In this document: one piece after another, positions 36,008-44,910 of the stretch
Numbering within the stretch: the stretch's first letter is position 1
How the letters are laid out: each line of letters starts with the position of its first letter
Origin: an uncultured Alistipes sp.
GTDB taxonomy: Bacteria > Bacteroidota > Bacteroidia > Bacteroidales > Rikenellaceae
Assembly (NCBI GenBank): GCA_947623305.1
Contig: CANQGQ010000011.1
Span: forward strand, 43,683 to 107,682
DNA length: 64,000 bases
Direction of reading: 5' to 3'
Notes under the pieces: model-generated
Databases searched by the model: none
Seen by the model: the letters and a program-made list of their open reading frames with translations, nothing else
What the model was told of the DNA's origin: nothing
Translations under genes and position numbers: made by a program

Positions 36008-36054
36008 GATGCTTTTGGTTTATAAGGTCGTTGGATAATGTTGTCCGCCTGAGG

Positions 36055-39000
36055 TCAGAAACCGATTTGAATACCGAAGGTTACCGACGTGGAATGCGGA
36101 TAGGCCCAGCGCGGGTTTTCGGGATCGGAGCAGGTCAGGCCGCTGCTCTTGACCGTCAGCAGGTTGTTGCCGGAAACGTAGATGCGGGCATTTCTCATGT
36201 GAAGTTTCGACACGATTCTTTCGGGCAGATTGTACCCGATCTGCAAGGTGCGCAGCTTGGCATACGAACCGTTTTCCACGAAGTAGGTCGAAGTACGTCC
36301 TTCATCGCTGGTATTGTTGGTCGTAAGTGCCGGAATCGTCGAAGCGGCATTGTCGGGTCTCCAGGCCCCCAGCAGACGATCGCCCTTATTGGAACCGGCA
36401 TCGGTAATGCTCCAGAAGTCGGTCTGGAATTTCTGGTCGTTGTAAACATCCTGTCCGAAGACGCCTTGCCAGAACATCGAGAAGTCGAAATTCTTGTAGG
36501 ACAGCTCGACATTCAAACCGGCCGACAAATCGGGCACGGGGCTGAAAATCCACGTCTGGTCATCGGCCGTGATGCGCCCGTCGCCATTGAGGTCGGCATA
36601 GCGGATGCCTCCGACACGGGCATTGTCCTGTCCGGAGGCGAGCACCTCCTCGCGCGACTGGAAGAGTCCGTCGGCGACGTATCCCACGATCGACCCATAG
36701 GGACGGTGGGATTCGACGAGGTTCTCCGTCGTGGTGTGGACATACGAACCGGTCGTGGTAGAGGGCAGGTACGTTACCCAATTCCGATAAAAGTCGAGAT
36801 TGGCATTGATCGCATAGGAGAAACCGTTTGCACGCCGGTCGCGCCAACCGATGGTGAACTCCATACCTTCGTTTCGCAGCGAAGGCCCGTTCAGCCACGA
36901 GGCGCCGCCTTCACCCATGGCGCCCAGATAAGCCGGATTGATCAGCATATCCTTCACATCCTTGATGTAGGCGTCGATCGTACCGGTCAACCGGTTGCGC
37001 AGGAACGAGAAGTCGATGCCGACATTGTACTGAATCGTGGTCTCCCATTTAAGATTGGGGTTTTCGGACTGCGAAGCGATGTATCCCGAAGGGAAGATGC
37101 CCGACTGCTGCAACAGGATGTCGTAGGCCGTCGACGTAACGCGGTCGTTGCCGTAGTCGGCCACATAGAGGGCATAGCGCGCCGTGTTGGAGATGGCCTG
37201 ATTACCGGTCTTTCCCCACGAAAGGCGCAGTTTCAAATCATCGAGCCAGTCGCGGTCGATGTGCTTCGACAAACGGTAACCCAGCGTTGCCGAGGGGAAG
37301 GTACCGTAGCGGTTGTTGCGGCCGAAACGCGACGAACCGTCGTAACGGATCGTAAACGAAGCCAGCAGAAGATCATCGTAGTTGTAATCCACTTTGCCGA
37401 AGAACGAGGCCAGTGCGTATGCCGAGCGGTTGCCGGTCGCGCGCTCCACGCCGGTGGAGGCATCGGGCCACATGTAATCGGGATGCTCCAAAGCGTAATC
37501 CTCGTTGTAGGCCGAGAAATCGACCCGTGTCTGGCGGAAAATCTCGGAACCGGCCAGCACGTGGAACTTGTGCTTGTCGGCAAAGCTGAAATCGTAGTTG
37601 ATGGTGTTCGACCAGGTGATTTTCGAGTCGTTGGCCTGCGACAGCGTCGTCGAATTGGTATCGTTGTTCACGATGTCGCTGTGGAACGTATAATTATAGG
37701 AGTGGATGAATGCCGCATCGAAATCCAAACCGAAATTCGAACGGAAGACGAAGCCCTTGAACGGTTTGACATCAATGTAGGCGTTTCCGAACATACGCCA
37801 GATTTTAAGCCGGTTGTCGCGGTTGTGGTAGAGTTCGCGCAACGGATTCTGACGGTCGCTCATGCTGCCGACGGGGCCGCTGAACGTCTCGCCGTCCTCC
37901 TCGTACACCGGTACCGTAGGTGCCATTTTCAGCGCATTTTCGAGCGGCTGGCAGTCCACCTGATTGGAGTAGGTCATCGTGAAGTTCTCGCCGACGGTTA
38001 CATACTTGCCCAAATTGAACGAATTGTTGATGCGGCCCGAAATACTTTCGAACTCGGTATATTTCAGAATACCGCTGTTCTTTTTGTATCCGACGGAGAA
38101 AAGCGAACTGCTGTTGTCGTTCGCCCGCGAGAGCGAAACATCGTAATTGTGCATGAATCCCGTGCGGGAGATCGCTTTGAGCCAGTCGGTATTGGAGGCC
38201 CGCATCGTCTTTGCAGGGTTGATGTATCCGTCGTAACGGCCGTTTACGAGATAGTCGATATAGCCGCCGGTCGCAGGATCGTAAACTCGAATGGGCAAAC
38301 CGGTCGGAGCATTGAGATTCAGGCCGTAATTGGATGCGTATGCCACGGGATCCATGCCGTCGTTCAAGGCAGCCTGCGCCATGGCCGTTGCATAACCCTG
38401 CGTGTTGAGCAGCGACATTTTCGACTGCTTGTTGTAGAACTGCGCCGTCCAGCTGGCCGAGAAATCGACATGAACGCCGCCTTCGCCCTTTTTACCCTGT
38501 TTGGTCGTGATGATGATCACACCGTTTGCGGCCCGCGAACCGTAGATGGAGGCAGAGGCAGCGTCCTTCAACACCTGCATACTCTCTATATCATTCATGT
38601 TGAGGGTATTCAGCGCCGTTGTCGTGGGTACGCCGTCGATCACATAGAGCGGGTCTTGCGAAGCATTGAACGAACCCATACCGCGAATACGCACCGTACC
38701 CGTTCCGACGGGCGAACCGTCGGTGGTAATGGTCATACCTGCGACCTTGCCCTGCAAGGCGCGCATCGGGTCGGTCGAAGCTGAGGTCGTGATGTCTTTG
38801 GTGTTCACGACCGATACAGAACCCGTAAGGTCGGCTTTGCGTTGTACGGAGTAACCGACCACCACCACTTCGTCGAGTTGCGAGGCCTCCTCTTCCAGAT
38901 AGAGGGTCAGTTCTTCGGCCGTAGCGTCGATCGTCAGGGGCTTGTACCCGATATAAGAGAAAGAGACGGTGGTGTTGGCAGGAACATCGAGGTTGAATTT

Positions 39001-39177
39001 ACCGTCGATGTCGGTAGCGACACCGGTGCCATCGGCATCGGAAATTACAGCGACGCCAATCAAGGGCTGATTGTCGGTTTTCGACAGCACCGTACCATGC
39101 ACGGAGATATTTTGTGCACATACGGAGACCGTCGTCAACAGAGACAATACGAATGAAGTTAGCAGATGTTTGGTCAT
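36055..39177 (-). CDS. SusC/RagA TonB-linked outer-membrane transporter
   Basis: The product is a 1040-residue outer-membrane protein. After a signal peptide ending SVCAQ there is a carboxypeptidase-regulatory-like domain (residues about 23-105), then the SusC plug with DEVVVVGYSVQRK, RALQGKVAGMT, RIRGMGSFNAS and YGSRAANGVIIITTK. A 22-strand barrel follows, ending in SVTFGIQIGF. It imports fructan pieces across the outer membrane with TonB energy. The frame is open to 39294, but the signal peptide begins at the ATG at 39177 and the promoter lies 70 bases beyond. First gene of the susC-susD-DUF4960-GH32 operon. Confidence 0.96.
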   Translation of the reverse strand: MTKHLLTSFVLSLLTTVSVCAQNISVHGTVLSKTDNQPLIGVAVISDADGTGVATDIDGKFNLDVPANTTVSFSYIGYKPLTIDATAEELTLYLEEEASQLDEVVVVGYSVQRKADLTGSVSVVNTKDITTSASTDPMRALQGKVAGMTITTDGSPVGTGTVRIRGMGSFNASQDPLYVIDGVPTTTALNTLNMNDIESMQVLKDAASASIYGSRAANGVIIITTKQGKKGEGGVHVDFSASWTAQFYNKQSKMSLLNTQGYATAMAQAALNDGMDPVAYASNYGLNLNAPTGLPIRVYDPATGGYIDYLVNGRYDGYINPAKTMRASNTDWLKAISRTGFMHNYDVSLSRANDNSSSLFSVGYKKNSGILKYTEFESISGRINNSFNLGKYVTVGENFTMTYSNQVDCQPLENALKMAPTVPVYEEDGETFSGPVGSMSDRQNPLRELYHNRDNRLKIWRMFGNAYIDVKPFKGFVFRSNFGLDFDAAFIHSYNYTFHSDIVNNDTNSTTLSQANDSKITWSNTINYDFSFADKHKFHVLAGSEIFRQTRVDFSAYNEDYALEHPDYMWPDASTGVERATGNRSAYALASFFGKVDYNYDDLLLASFTIRYDGSSRFGRNNRYGTFPSATLGYRLSKHIDRDWLDDLKLRLSWGKTGNQAISNTARYALYVADYGNDRVTSTAYDILLQQSGIFPSGYIASQSENPNLKWETTIQYNVGIDFSFLRNRLTGTIDAYIKDVKDMLINPAYLGAMGEGGASWLNGPSLRNEGMEFTIGWRDRRANGFSYAINANLDFYRNWVTYLPSTTTGSYVHTTTENLVESHRPYGSIVGYVADGLFQSREEVLASGQDNARVGGIRYADLNGDGRITADDQTWIFSPVPDLSAGLNVELSYKNFDFSMFWQGVFGQDVYNDQKFQTDFWSITDAGSNKGDRLLGAWRPDNAASTIPALTTNNTSDEGRTSTYFVENGSYAKLRTLQIGYNLPERIVSKLHMRNARIYVSGNNLLTVKSSGLTCSDPENPRWAYPHSTSVTFGIQIGF

Positions 39178-39247
39178 ATGATAAAGTATTTTAGGTTTTC
39201 TTTCGTTTTTTGGAAATCGCTGCTTCCAGTGCGGACGTTTCGCGTAA

Positions 39248-39255
39248 CAAAGATA
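39248..39255 (-). promoter_or_regulatory. -7 promoter element TATCTTTG of the susC operon
   Basis: Perfect match on the minus strand, about 70 bases upstream of the susC ATG, so the mRNA has a medium-length leader. It supports the start at 39177. Confidence 0.68.
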
Positions 39256-39368
39256 ACCGGAGCACAAAATGGAAACATATAACGGATGTTTCAAAAGGTG
39301 TTAAAATCTGCACAACGAAACGCCGCTTATAGAATATGTAACCGCGTATCTACCCGGATAACCGCACC

Positions 39369-39876
39369 TCAACACAGAAGAGCATAATGATCGGTTGGCC
39401 GGGAATTGCCCTTGAAGATACAGACACACAAGGGCGCCAGGCCCTTTTCGCCGCGCAGGTAAAGGTCGTAATCAGTGATGAATGTTTCGGTCAGTTCTTT
39501 CAACGGAATATCCGCGCAGTGCTGTTTTTCGGCGAGAATCCCGCCAGCTGCTTGCGCACGTTATCGTACTTGCGGTAGGTGGACTGTGCTCGGTCTATGC
39601 CGACATGCTACTTGAAGTTGCGATTGAATTTGTCGAAAGCCTCCAACAGCGTTTCGTATTCCTCGCCCATGCCGAGGTAGGCCAGCTTCACCCGCTCGGC
39701 CGTAACGTAAGCGTTGCAGTCGGAAATCCGTTGGTTATGGCGTTCGAGTTGCGCGCGGATATGCTCCAACTTGCGGTTAACCTCCTGCGCTTCATAGTTC
39801 TTTCCGGCAGCCTTGTTGGCTTTGGAATCCCACAGTGCGGGCGGCAGCATTACGCGACAGTTGACGAACGTTCGTT
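39369..39876 (-). pseudogene. Tyrosine integrase remnant (second relic)
   Basis: From 39876 the frame reads RVMLPPALWDSKANKAAGK and on through VNRKLEHIRAQLERH and YVTAERVKLAY, the end of the arm domain and the start of the core-binding domain of a Bacteroidetes integrase. Near 39608 the frame shifts and continues as RAQSTYRKYDNVRKQL; near 39520 it shifts again to PLKELTETFITDYDLYLRGEK. It then degenerates before the catalytic domain and stops at 39369. The start is also missing. A 12-base palindrome ACGAACGTTCGT lies at 39864-39875. The relic is not the same sequence as the one at 23566. Confidence 0.75.
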
Positions 39877-40462
39877 AACGGTTTGTTAATCGAGCTCCTG
39901 CTTTTCGATGCTCGACACTGCCAAACATCGGTTTTTTAGTAAATTTTTTCGCGGAGAAACACGCCAGTTTTCTGACGATGTACGAGCCAATCTGGATTGT
40001 TGTCGAAGGTGGCTTTCATCAAAGCATGTGTTTTCGGCGACGTGTTTCGTGTGATAAAAGCAACTGCGGAATGATGGAATATGTGGCTAAACTGACGCAA
40101 TTTCACGTTCGTAATAAAATGTTTCCAAATGCTATAGATAGCCCTTCGACATTTTTGCAAACGGCTTTTGTCTTAGACTCAAATACTATCTTTGCATTAC
40201 TGATATGAGTTGTTTAAAACCATGAAAAACGAAGCGCGTTAGCGTTCTATGCAACGTACTTATCCATTGTTTTTTGCGTAATCCTTCTACCTTATTGGTA
40301 ATTAGTTAAATAGTATCCTCCTCTTTCAAAGATACGAACTTTTATTGGCGCAATAGAATGTTATCATGCTTGGAACAGTTATCTGCGCTTTCCCTCCGAC
40401 TTAATAGATTACTTTCGGTTCGGAGCCTCATCAGCACTCCCGACAAACATTCCTATTCGCGA
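39877..40462. other. Gene-poor gap with two facing promoters
   Basis: This AT-rich 586-base gap holds no convincing gene. A plus-strand -7 element TATCTTTG lies at 40187-40194, followed only by very short frames (ATG at 40205 with 6 codons, ATG at 40223 with 6 codons). A minus-strand TATCTTTG lies at 40334-40327; its upstream sequence (TCTA..GCGC.AATAAAA) resembles the 33-base promoter repeat at 9012 and 13925. The two face each other across about 130 bases. They may be the scar of a deleted gene or drive a short RNA. Confidence 0.5.
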
Positions 40463-41053
40463 TTACAACCATCCCGCTTCATAGTAAATGACGATCTGCT
40501 CGATCATGCGATCTTCGCCCTCCTTATCGTATTCCGATTTGAGATTCTGACCGAAAATCCGCGAAATCCCTTGCCAAAACCCGGCAACGAATCCGCCACG
40601 GAACTCCTTCAACACCTCGTAGGCCGTATATTCGGTTTCGCGGTCGATGAGTTTCAGCAACACACGCCCCTGGGTGCGGGTCATGTGTTTGAGCACCGGC
40701 GTATATTCCTCCTTGATTTCATTATAGACCTGTTTGATATATGCCTTTTGCGCCTTTTTGGTCGGCAGCCGGCACAACTCCTCCTCCATTTCGGCCATCC
40801 GAGCCTTGGCAATCTGAGCGATAGGGTAGACCCGCTTCACGGCGGCAACCAACTTGCGATACCGACGCAAGTCGACCGGCCGGCTGAATACATAAACAGG
40901 CAACGAATGGATCATCGGAATGGAATCGCCGTTTTCGACCGTCCATTCCTGATGCCAAAAGCCGTGGCCCTGCTGGGCCCATGCGCTGCCGGCAACAGCA
41001 CAAACGCCAACTAACAAAAGCATCCATCGCCGTATGATTCGTCCTACTCGCAC
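40463..41053 (-). CDS. DUF4294 exported protein
   Basis: The 196-residue protein begins with an arginine-rich stretch and a signal peptide ending GSAWA. The body has VPVYVFSRPVDLRRYRKL and a C-terminal EDRMIEQIVIYYEAG, as in the DUF4294 family, which is widespread in Bacteroidota and of unknown function. The start is GTG at 41053, only 4 bases from a TATTTTTG promoter octamer (41065-41058). An ATG at 41020 would give a normal leader but leave the signal peptide without its positive residues, so GTG is retained with doubt. Confidence 0.8.
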   Translation of the reverse strand: MRVGRIIRRWMLLLVGVCAVAGSAWAQQGHGFWHQEWTVENGDSIPMIHSLPVYVFSRPVDLRRYRKLVAAVKRVYPIAQIAKARMAEMEEELCRLPTKKAQKAYIKQVYNEIKEEYTPVLKHMTRTQGRVLLKLIDRETEYTAYEVLKEFRGGFVAGFWQGISRIFGQNLKSEYDKEGEDRMIEQIVIYYEAGWL

Positions 41054-41116
41054 GTTGCAAAAATACGATTTTTATCATTAACGTCGAGGGCCGGCCGAAT
41101 ATTTTACGAGCGTACA

Positions 41117-41157
41117 AAAAATGCTCCGACCTTTTATTTATCGGTCGGAGCATTTTT
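41117..41157 (-). terminator. Rho-independent terminator of the TonB-type barrel gene
   Basis: Perfect 15-base arms AAAAATGCTCCGACC (41117-41131) and GGTCGGAGCATTTTT (41143-41157) with an 11-base loop, just beyond the stop of the minus-strand gene ending at 41178. Confidence 0.88.
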
Positions 41158-41177
41158 CGGTTCGCAGCCAGCACGGG

Positions 41178-44123
41178 TTATCTCGGCCCGCCGAAACCGC
41201 CCGGAGGAGGTCCGCCAGGACCGCCAGGGCCCATTCGACGGCTGCTGCCGGACGACTGTTCCACGCCGTCGTAATCCTTGATATTGCGCGAACCTTTCTT
41301 GCCGAACCGCCGCAAATTGAAAGAGAACTGGATCATATAATATCGCCCGACGACGCTGTTCGTCGCATTCTGCGTCCAGCCCGATCCGGTCGTGCGGACG
41401 AAGGCTTTGTTCTGATTGAAAATATCGTTCACGCCGATCATGATTTCGCCCCGTTTGTTCCGGAACACCTTCTTGCCGATATAGGCATTGCAAAGCAGGT
41501 AATCGTCATTATAGTTGTTCGTGAACCCGACGTATTGCGTATAGGAAGCACTGGCGGTCAACGTGAAGCCGAGCGGAAATACCACTTTCAAATTGCCTTG
41601 CGCCGTGTGGTTGAAATAGCGGTTCTTGGCCTCGGCGCCCGACAGAATGGAATTCTTCGCAATGTTGTAGGTTCCGTTCCACGAAAGCGTGAAATCGACA
41701 TTTTCCGATATGTTGCTGCCCAATACCGTCCGGAAATCGTAACCCATGTTTTCGGCATCGTTCCGCTGCCCGTCGATCTGGCTCGGCGTCGTCGAATAAA
41801 CGACACCGGCCATCACATTGAGGTTGCTTTTCAGGAAGCCGATCGGCAGGCCGTAACTCAAGTGCGTGCGCAGGCTCCAGTAACCATCCATATTGATCGG
41901 ACGGGTGTATTGCATGTAGGAGTACGGTTGGCCGTCGATGGTCGTCGTCCCGTTGTACTGCACATTGGAGGTAATGTAATCCGTCGCGGCATTCATCGAG
42001 AACATCCACATGAACGTCCGCCCCTTTTCCACGTTCGAATTGACATAGTGGAAATTGACCGAATGATTGTACGACGGGTTCAGTTCGGGGTTACCGCTCG
42101 ATATGTTCTGCGCATTCGAAAGGTCGTAGATGCCCTGCAACTGCGTTACCGACGGATTGTCCGTATAGGAGGAAACAAACAGCCGCAGCGAATTTTCGCG
42201 ATTGATCATCAACTGACCCATCATGAAATAGGTAACATCGTTGTAGTTGTGGCGGATGTTGTCCGGATTCTCCGATTGCAGCACCTGCCCGTCGAGCGAC
42301 GACCGTTGATAGAACACATTTGCCACGAACGTATTCCGGTCTTTCGAATAGCGGAATCCCGGGCCGACCCGTTGCGTCAGATAGTTGCTTTCGTACGAGC
42401 TGGAGAGACTGGGCAGCAACGCACCGCCGACAAAATCCGAACCGGTCTGGAAGCTCTGCTTATCCCGCTCCTGATGCTCGTATTGCGCACGGTATTGGAG
42501 GCTGACCTGCGCGTTTTTCGCCACAGGCTCCGTATAGGTGAACTCACCGCGCAGGTTGTAACTGCTCGACGGAGCCGTATTGCGCAGAAAACGCGGATCG
42601 ACATACGGTTTCACCTCGCCGGTTTCGGGATCGACGTACGTCTCCGATGTCCAGGCTCCGTAAGGGCCGTCGAGCGGCCTTACCGGTTGATATCCCAACA
42701 GATTCGAACTCGAATTGGAATCGTTCTCGTTATCCGCATAAGCCACCCGTCCGTTGACGGTGATCGTGCGGCCATCCTTGCCCAATTTGGCCCGATAAAT
42801 CGCATCCGTCTGCAAACGGTAACCCGAATTCGACGCATCGCTGAAATTATCGGTTCGGCTATAGCCCTTGTCGCCCCATTGCCAACCGCGCGTCCAGCTC
42901 AACGGATCGTTCGACTGATAGCTGAAGCTCGGGCGAACCATCAGATTCTGGTTCTGCGAAATTTTCCATTCCAGACGGCCATTGAACCGGTGGTTGAACG
43001 ATTTCGTATCGGAATATCCGCGGGTCGAAAGCGTATCAATATAAGGCGTTTCATACCATTTGTCCGCCGTCGACCGGTTTTCGGTATCCGTGTTGTTGAA
43101 GAAATAGCTGCCCTGGAACGACACCTGATCGCGTTTGCCCCAGGTGTCCGAATAGTTCACGCCGAAGGCGTTCACCGAAGCCACACCGCTCTGCGGACGG
43201 GTCATGAACTGGCCTACGCCGCCCCGGCGTCCGCTACCGCCCGAAACGCCCAGAATATCCTCGAACGAAAAATTCTGCTGGTTGATGTTGTTGAACAGAC
43301 CGATGAGCGAAATCCGGCTGTCGCCGCTGAAGATGTTGGCGTTGCCGCCGGCTACATACTTGAATTTATCCTCGGTTTGCGTATCGGCATCGTAACCGAA
43401 TCCGGCGTACAAACGTCCGAACTGACCCTGCCGCATACCGGGACGAGTTACGATATTCAGCGCCTTGTATCCTTCGCCGTCATCCATTCCAGAGAACTCC
43501 GCTGCATCGCTCAATTTGTTGTACACCTCGATCCGATCGACCGCCTCGGCCGGCAGCGACTTGATCGCCGTCGTAACGTCTTCGCCGAAAAACTCCTTAC
43601 CGTCGACATAGATCTTTTTGACCTCTTCGCCTTGGGCTTCGACTGCACCGTCCGAGATCGTGATACCGGGCATCTTCTTCAACAAGCCCTCGACATCGGC
43701 ATCGTTCGCCACCTTGAAAGCAGCGGCATTGTAGCTCACCGTATCGCCTTTCTGCGAGGTACGCATCTGCTTCACCTCTTTCACGACGGTTTCGATGCGC
43801 ACACCGGGCTGCAACGACAATTTACCGAGATTCTGTTTGGCCGCAGAGAGCTTGAATTTTGTTTCGAGATTCTCGTAGCCCAAAAATTCCACCAAGAGCG
43901 AATACTCGCCGTAAGCCAGCGACGGAATCGTCAAGGCACCCTGATAGGCCGAAGTGAAATAGTGTTTCTTCTCCGGATCGGTCGCCGAAGTAACTGTTAC
44001 GACGGCACCTGCGACCCCCTCACCCGTCTCACCGTCGACGATCGTTGCCGTGATTCTTCCGCTCTGGGCAAAAACCGTCGTCGCGACAAGGGCGAACAGT
44101 GTGGTCAGTAGTATCCTTTTCAT
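41178..44123 (-). CDS. TonB-dependent-receptor-like outer-membrane beta-barrel protein
   Basis: The protein has 981 residues, with a signal peptide ending TVFAQ. A carboxypeptidase-regulatory-like domain covers residues 20-105 (SGRITATIVDGETGEGVAGA), then a plug-like domain (MPGITISDGAVEAQGEEVKKI, then AVDRIEVYNKLSDAAEF), and a long barrel of the OMP_b-brl_3 type ending MIQFSFNLRRFG. After the barrel comes an unusual tail of about 35 residues rich in Gly, Pro, Ser and Arg (RRMGPGGPGG...). The plug form is that of oligogogic receptors without a SusD partner. The cargo is unknown. Its nearest neighbours are a Spy-like protein and a LytTR two-component system. Confidence 0.88.
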   Translation of the reverse strand: MKRILLTTLFALVATTVFAQSGRITATIVDGETGEGVAGAVVTVTSATDPEKKHYFTSAYQGALTIPSLAYGEYSLLVEFLGYENLETKFKLSAAKQNLGKLSLQPGVRIETVVKEVKQMRTSQKGDTVSYNAAAFKVANDADVEGLLKKMPGITISDGAVEAQGEEVKKIYVDGKEFFGEDVTTAIKSLPAEAVDRIEVYNKLSDAAEFSGMDDGEGYKALNIVTRPGMRQGQFGRLYAGFGYDADTQTEDKFKYVAGGNANIFSGDSRISLIGLFNNINQQNFSFEDILGVSGGSGRRGGVGQFMTRPQSGVASVNAFGVNYSDTWGKRDQVSFQGSYFFNNTDTENRSTADKWYETPYIDTLSTRGYSDTKSFNHRFNGRLEWKISQNQNLMVRPSFSYQSNDPLSWTRGWQWGDKGYSRTDNFSDASNSGYRLQTDAIYRAKLGKDGRTITVNGRVAYADNENDSNSSSNLLGYQPVRPLDGPYGAWTSETYVDPETGEVKPYVDPRFLRNTAPSSSYNLRGEFTYTEPVAKNAQVSLQYRAQYEHQERDKQSFQTGSDFVGGALLPSLSSSYESNYLTQRVGPGFRYSKDRNTFVANVFYQRSSLDGQVLQSENPDNIRHNYNDVTYFMMGQLMINRENSLRLFVSSYTDNPSVTQLQGIYDLSNAQNISSGNPELNPSYNHSVNFHYVNSNVEKGRTFMWMFSMNAATDYITSNVQYNGTTTIDGQPYSYMQYTRPINMDGYWSLRTHLSYGLPIGFLKSNLNVMAGVVYSTTPSQIDGQRNDAENMGYDFRTVLGSNISENVDFTLSWNGTYNIAKNSILSGAEAKNRYFNHTAQGNLKVVFPLGFTLTASASYTQYVGFTNNYNDDYLLCNAYIGKKVFRNKRGEIMIGVNDIFNQNKAFVRTTGSGWTQNATNSVVGRYYMIQFSFNLRRFGKKGSRNIKDYDGVEQSSGSSRRMGPGGPGGPPPGGFGGPR

Positions 44124-44333
44124 TTATTTCTATGATGTGTGTGTTCATTCTTCCTCCGATCGAGCCGTCCGCTGCATGTGCACGAGCGAAGCGGGAACGT
44201 CCTTTCATGAGAAATCCGTGCGAAAATAATCCTTTTCTTCGAAACGTGTCATCGCGTGGCGGTGAATCGTCCAAAAAGGGGGGTCAGCCGACGAACTTCG
44301 CAACATCCGACGGCCGCCCCCACGCACACTGCT

Positions 44334-44774
44334 TTATTTTTGTTTTTTTCCGTCGCTGCAAGTGCCTTTGCTGCCCTTTTTCGAGTTCTGACAGCATTTT
44401 CCGGCTTTGCCGTCGCCTTTCTGCATCTTACCGTGGCCTTTGTAGCAGCCCTGCATCTCCTGCCATTTTTCGAACTGCTCCTCGGTCAGGATGCTTTTCA
44501 TCTTGGCCGCTTCGGCCTGCCGAGCTGCCCGCATCTGTTCGCGCTGCGCCTGCATCTCTTTGATCTGTTGCAGATTGTAGGCATAAATCTGTTTGGCCTG
44601 CGCATCCGTAAGAGCGAGTTTCTCTTTCAACCGATCGGTCTGACGTTGCGCCATCTGCTCGGCCGTCGGACGATTCTTCATCATTCGGCTTTGCTGTTGC
44701 GTGTTCTGGGCGCACACGCCCGTCCCGATCATCATGCCCAGGGTCGCTACGACCGCAAAAATGCTCTTTTTCAT
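44334..44774 (-). CDS. Spy/LTxxQ-like periplasmic protein with Cys/Lys-rich tail
   Basis: The protein has 146 residues from the ATG at 44774, with a signal peptide ending GTGVCAQ. A helical body rich in Gln, Met and Arg follows, with two LTxxQ-type motifs: LALTDAQAKQI and SILTEEQFEKW. This is the pattern of Spy/CpxP and of DUF4890 proteins in Bacteroidota. The last 35 residues (from GCYKGHGKMQ) contain four cysteines, a histidine and many lysines, suggesting metal binding. Role inferred: periplasmic stress or metal-responsive chaperone. It has its own promoter, downstream of the two-component terminator. The 210-base gap to the barrel gene holds no gene. Confidence 0.8.
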   Translation of the reverse strand: MKKSIFAVVATLGMMIGTGVCAQNTQQQSRMMKNRPTAEQMAQRQTDRLKEKLALTDAQAKQIYAYNLQQIKEMQAQREQMRAARQAEAAKMKSILTEEQFEKWQEMQGCYKGHGKMQKGDGKAGKCCQNSKKGSKGTCSDGKKQK

Positions 44775-44839
44775 AAAGCGTCTCTTGTTTTTGATTGTTT
44801 GACTTCGAACCGATTCTCGGTTCATCCGGAGCTCCCCTG

Positions 44840-44847
44840 CAAAGGTA
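44840..44847 (-). promoter_or_regulatory. -7 promoter element TACCTTTG of the Spy-like gene
   Basis: Fits TAnnTTTG on the minus strand, 65 bases before the ATG at 44774 and directly after the terminator of the upstream operon. Confidence 0.6.
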
Positions 44848-44861
44848 AAGCCAAAACGAAA

Positions 44862-44883
44862 GCCCCGAACCGAACTTCGGGGC
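44862..44883 (-). terminator. Hairpin terminator of the two-component operon
   Basis: Perfect 8-base arms GCCCCGAA (44862-44869) and TTCGGGGC (44876-44883) with a 6-base loop, followed on the minus strand by TTTCGTTTTGG, 27 bases after the response regulator stop. Confidence 0.75.
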
Positions 44884-44910
44884 AAACGACCGATTTGCAG
44901 GTTGAAACGA

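Noticed and set aside
36031..38784. A 917-codon plus-strand frame opposite susC
   Set aside because: Antisense shadow of SusC; no recognisable domain and no promoter with proper spacing.
23566..39876. The two integrase relics as active ends of a present-day mobile element
   Set aside because: Both lack the catalytic domain and no matching direct repeats were found around them, so they are only historical markers.
41121..44111. A 996-codon plus-strand frame opposite the TonB-type barrel gene
   Set aside because: Antisense shadow; the minus-strand frame has a signal peptide, plug and barrel end.
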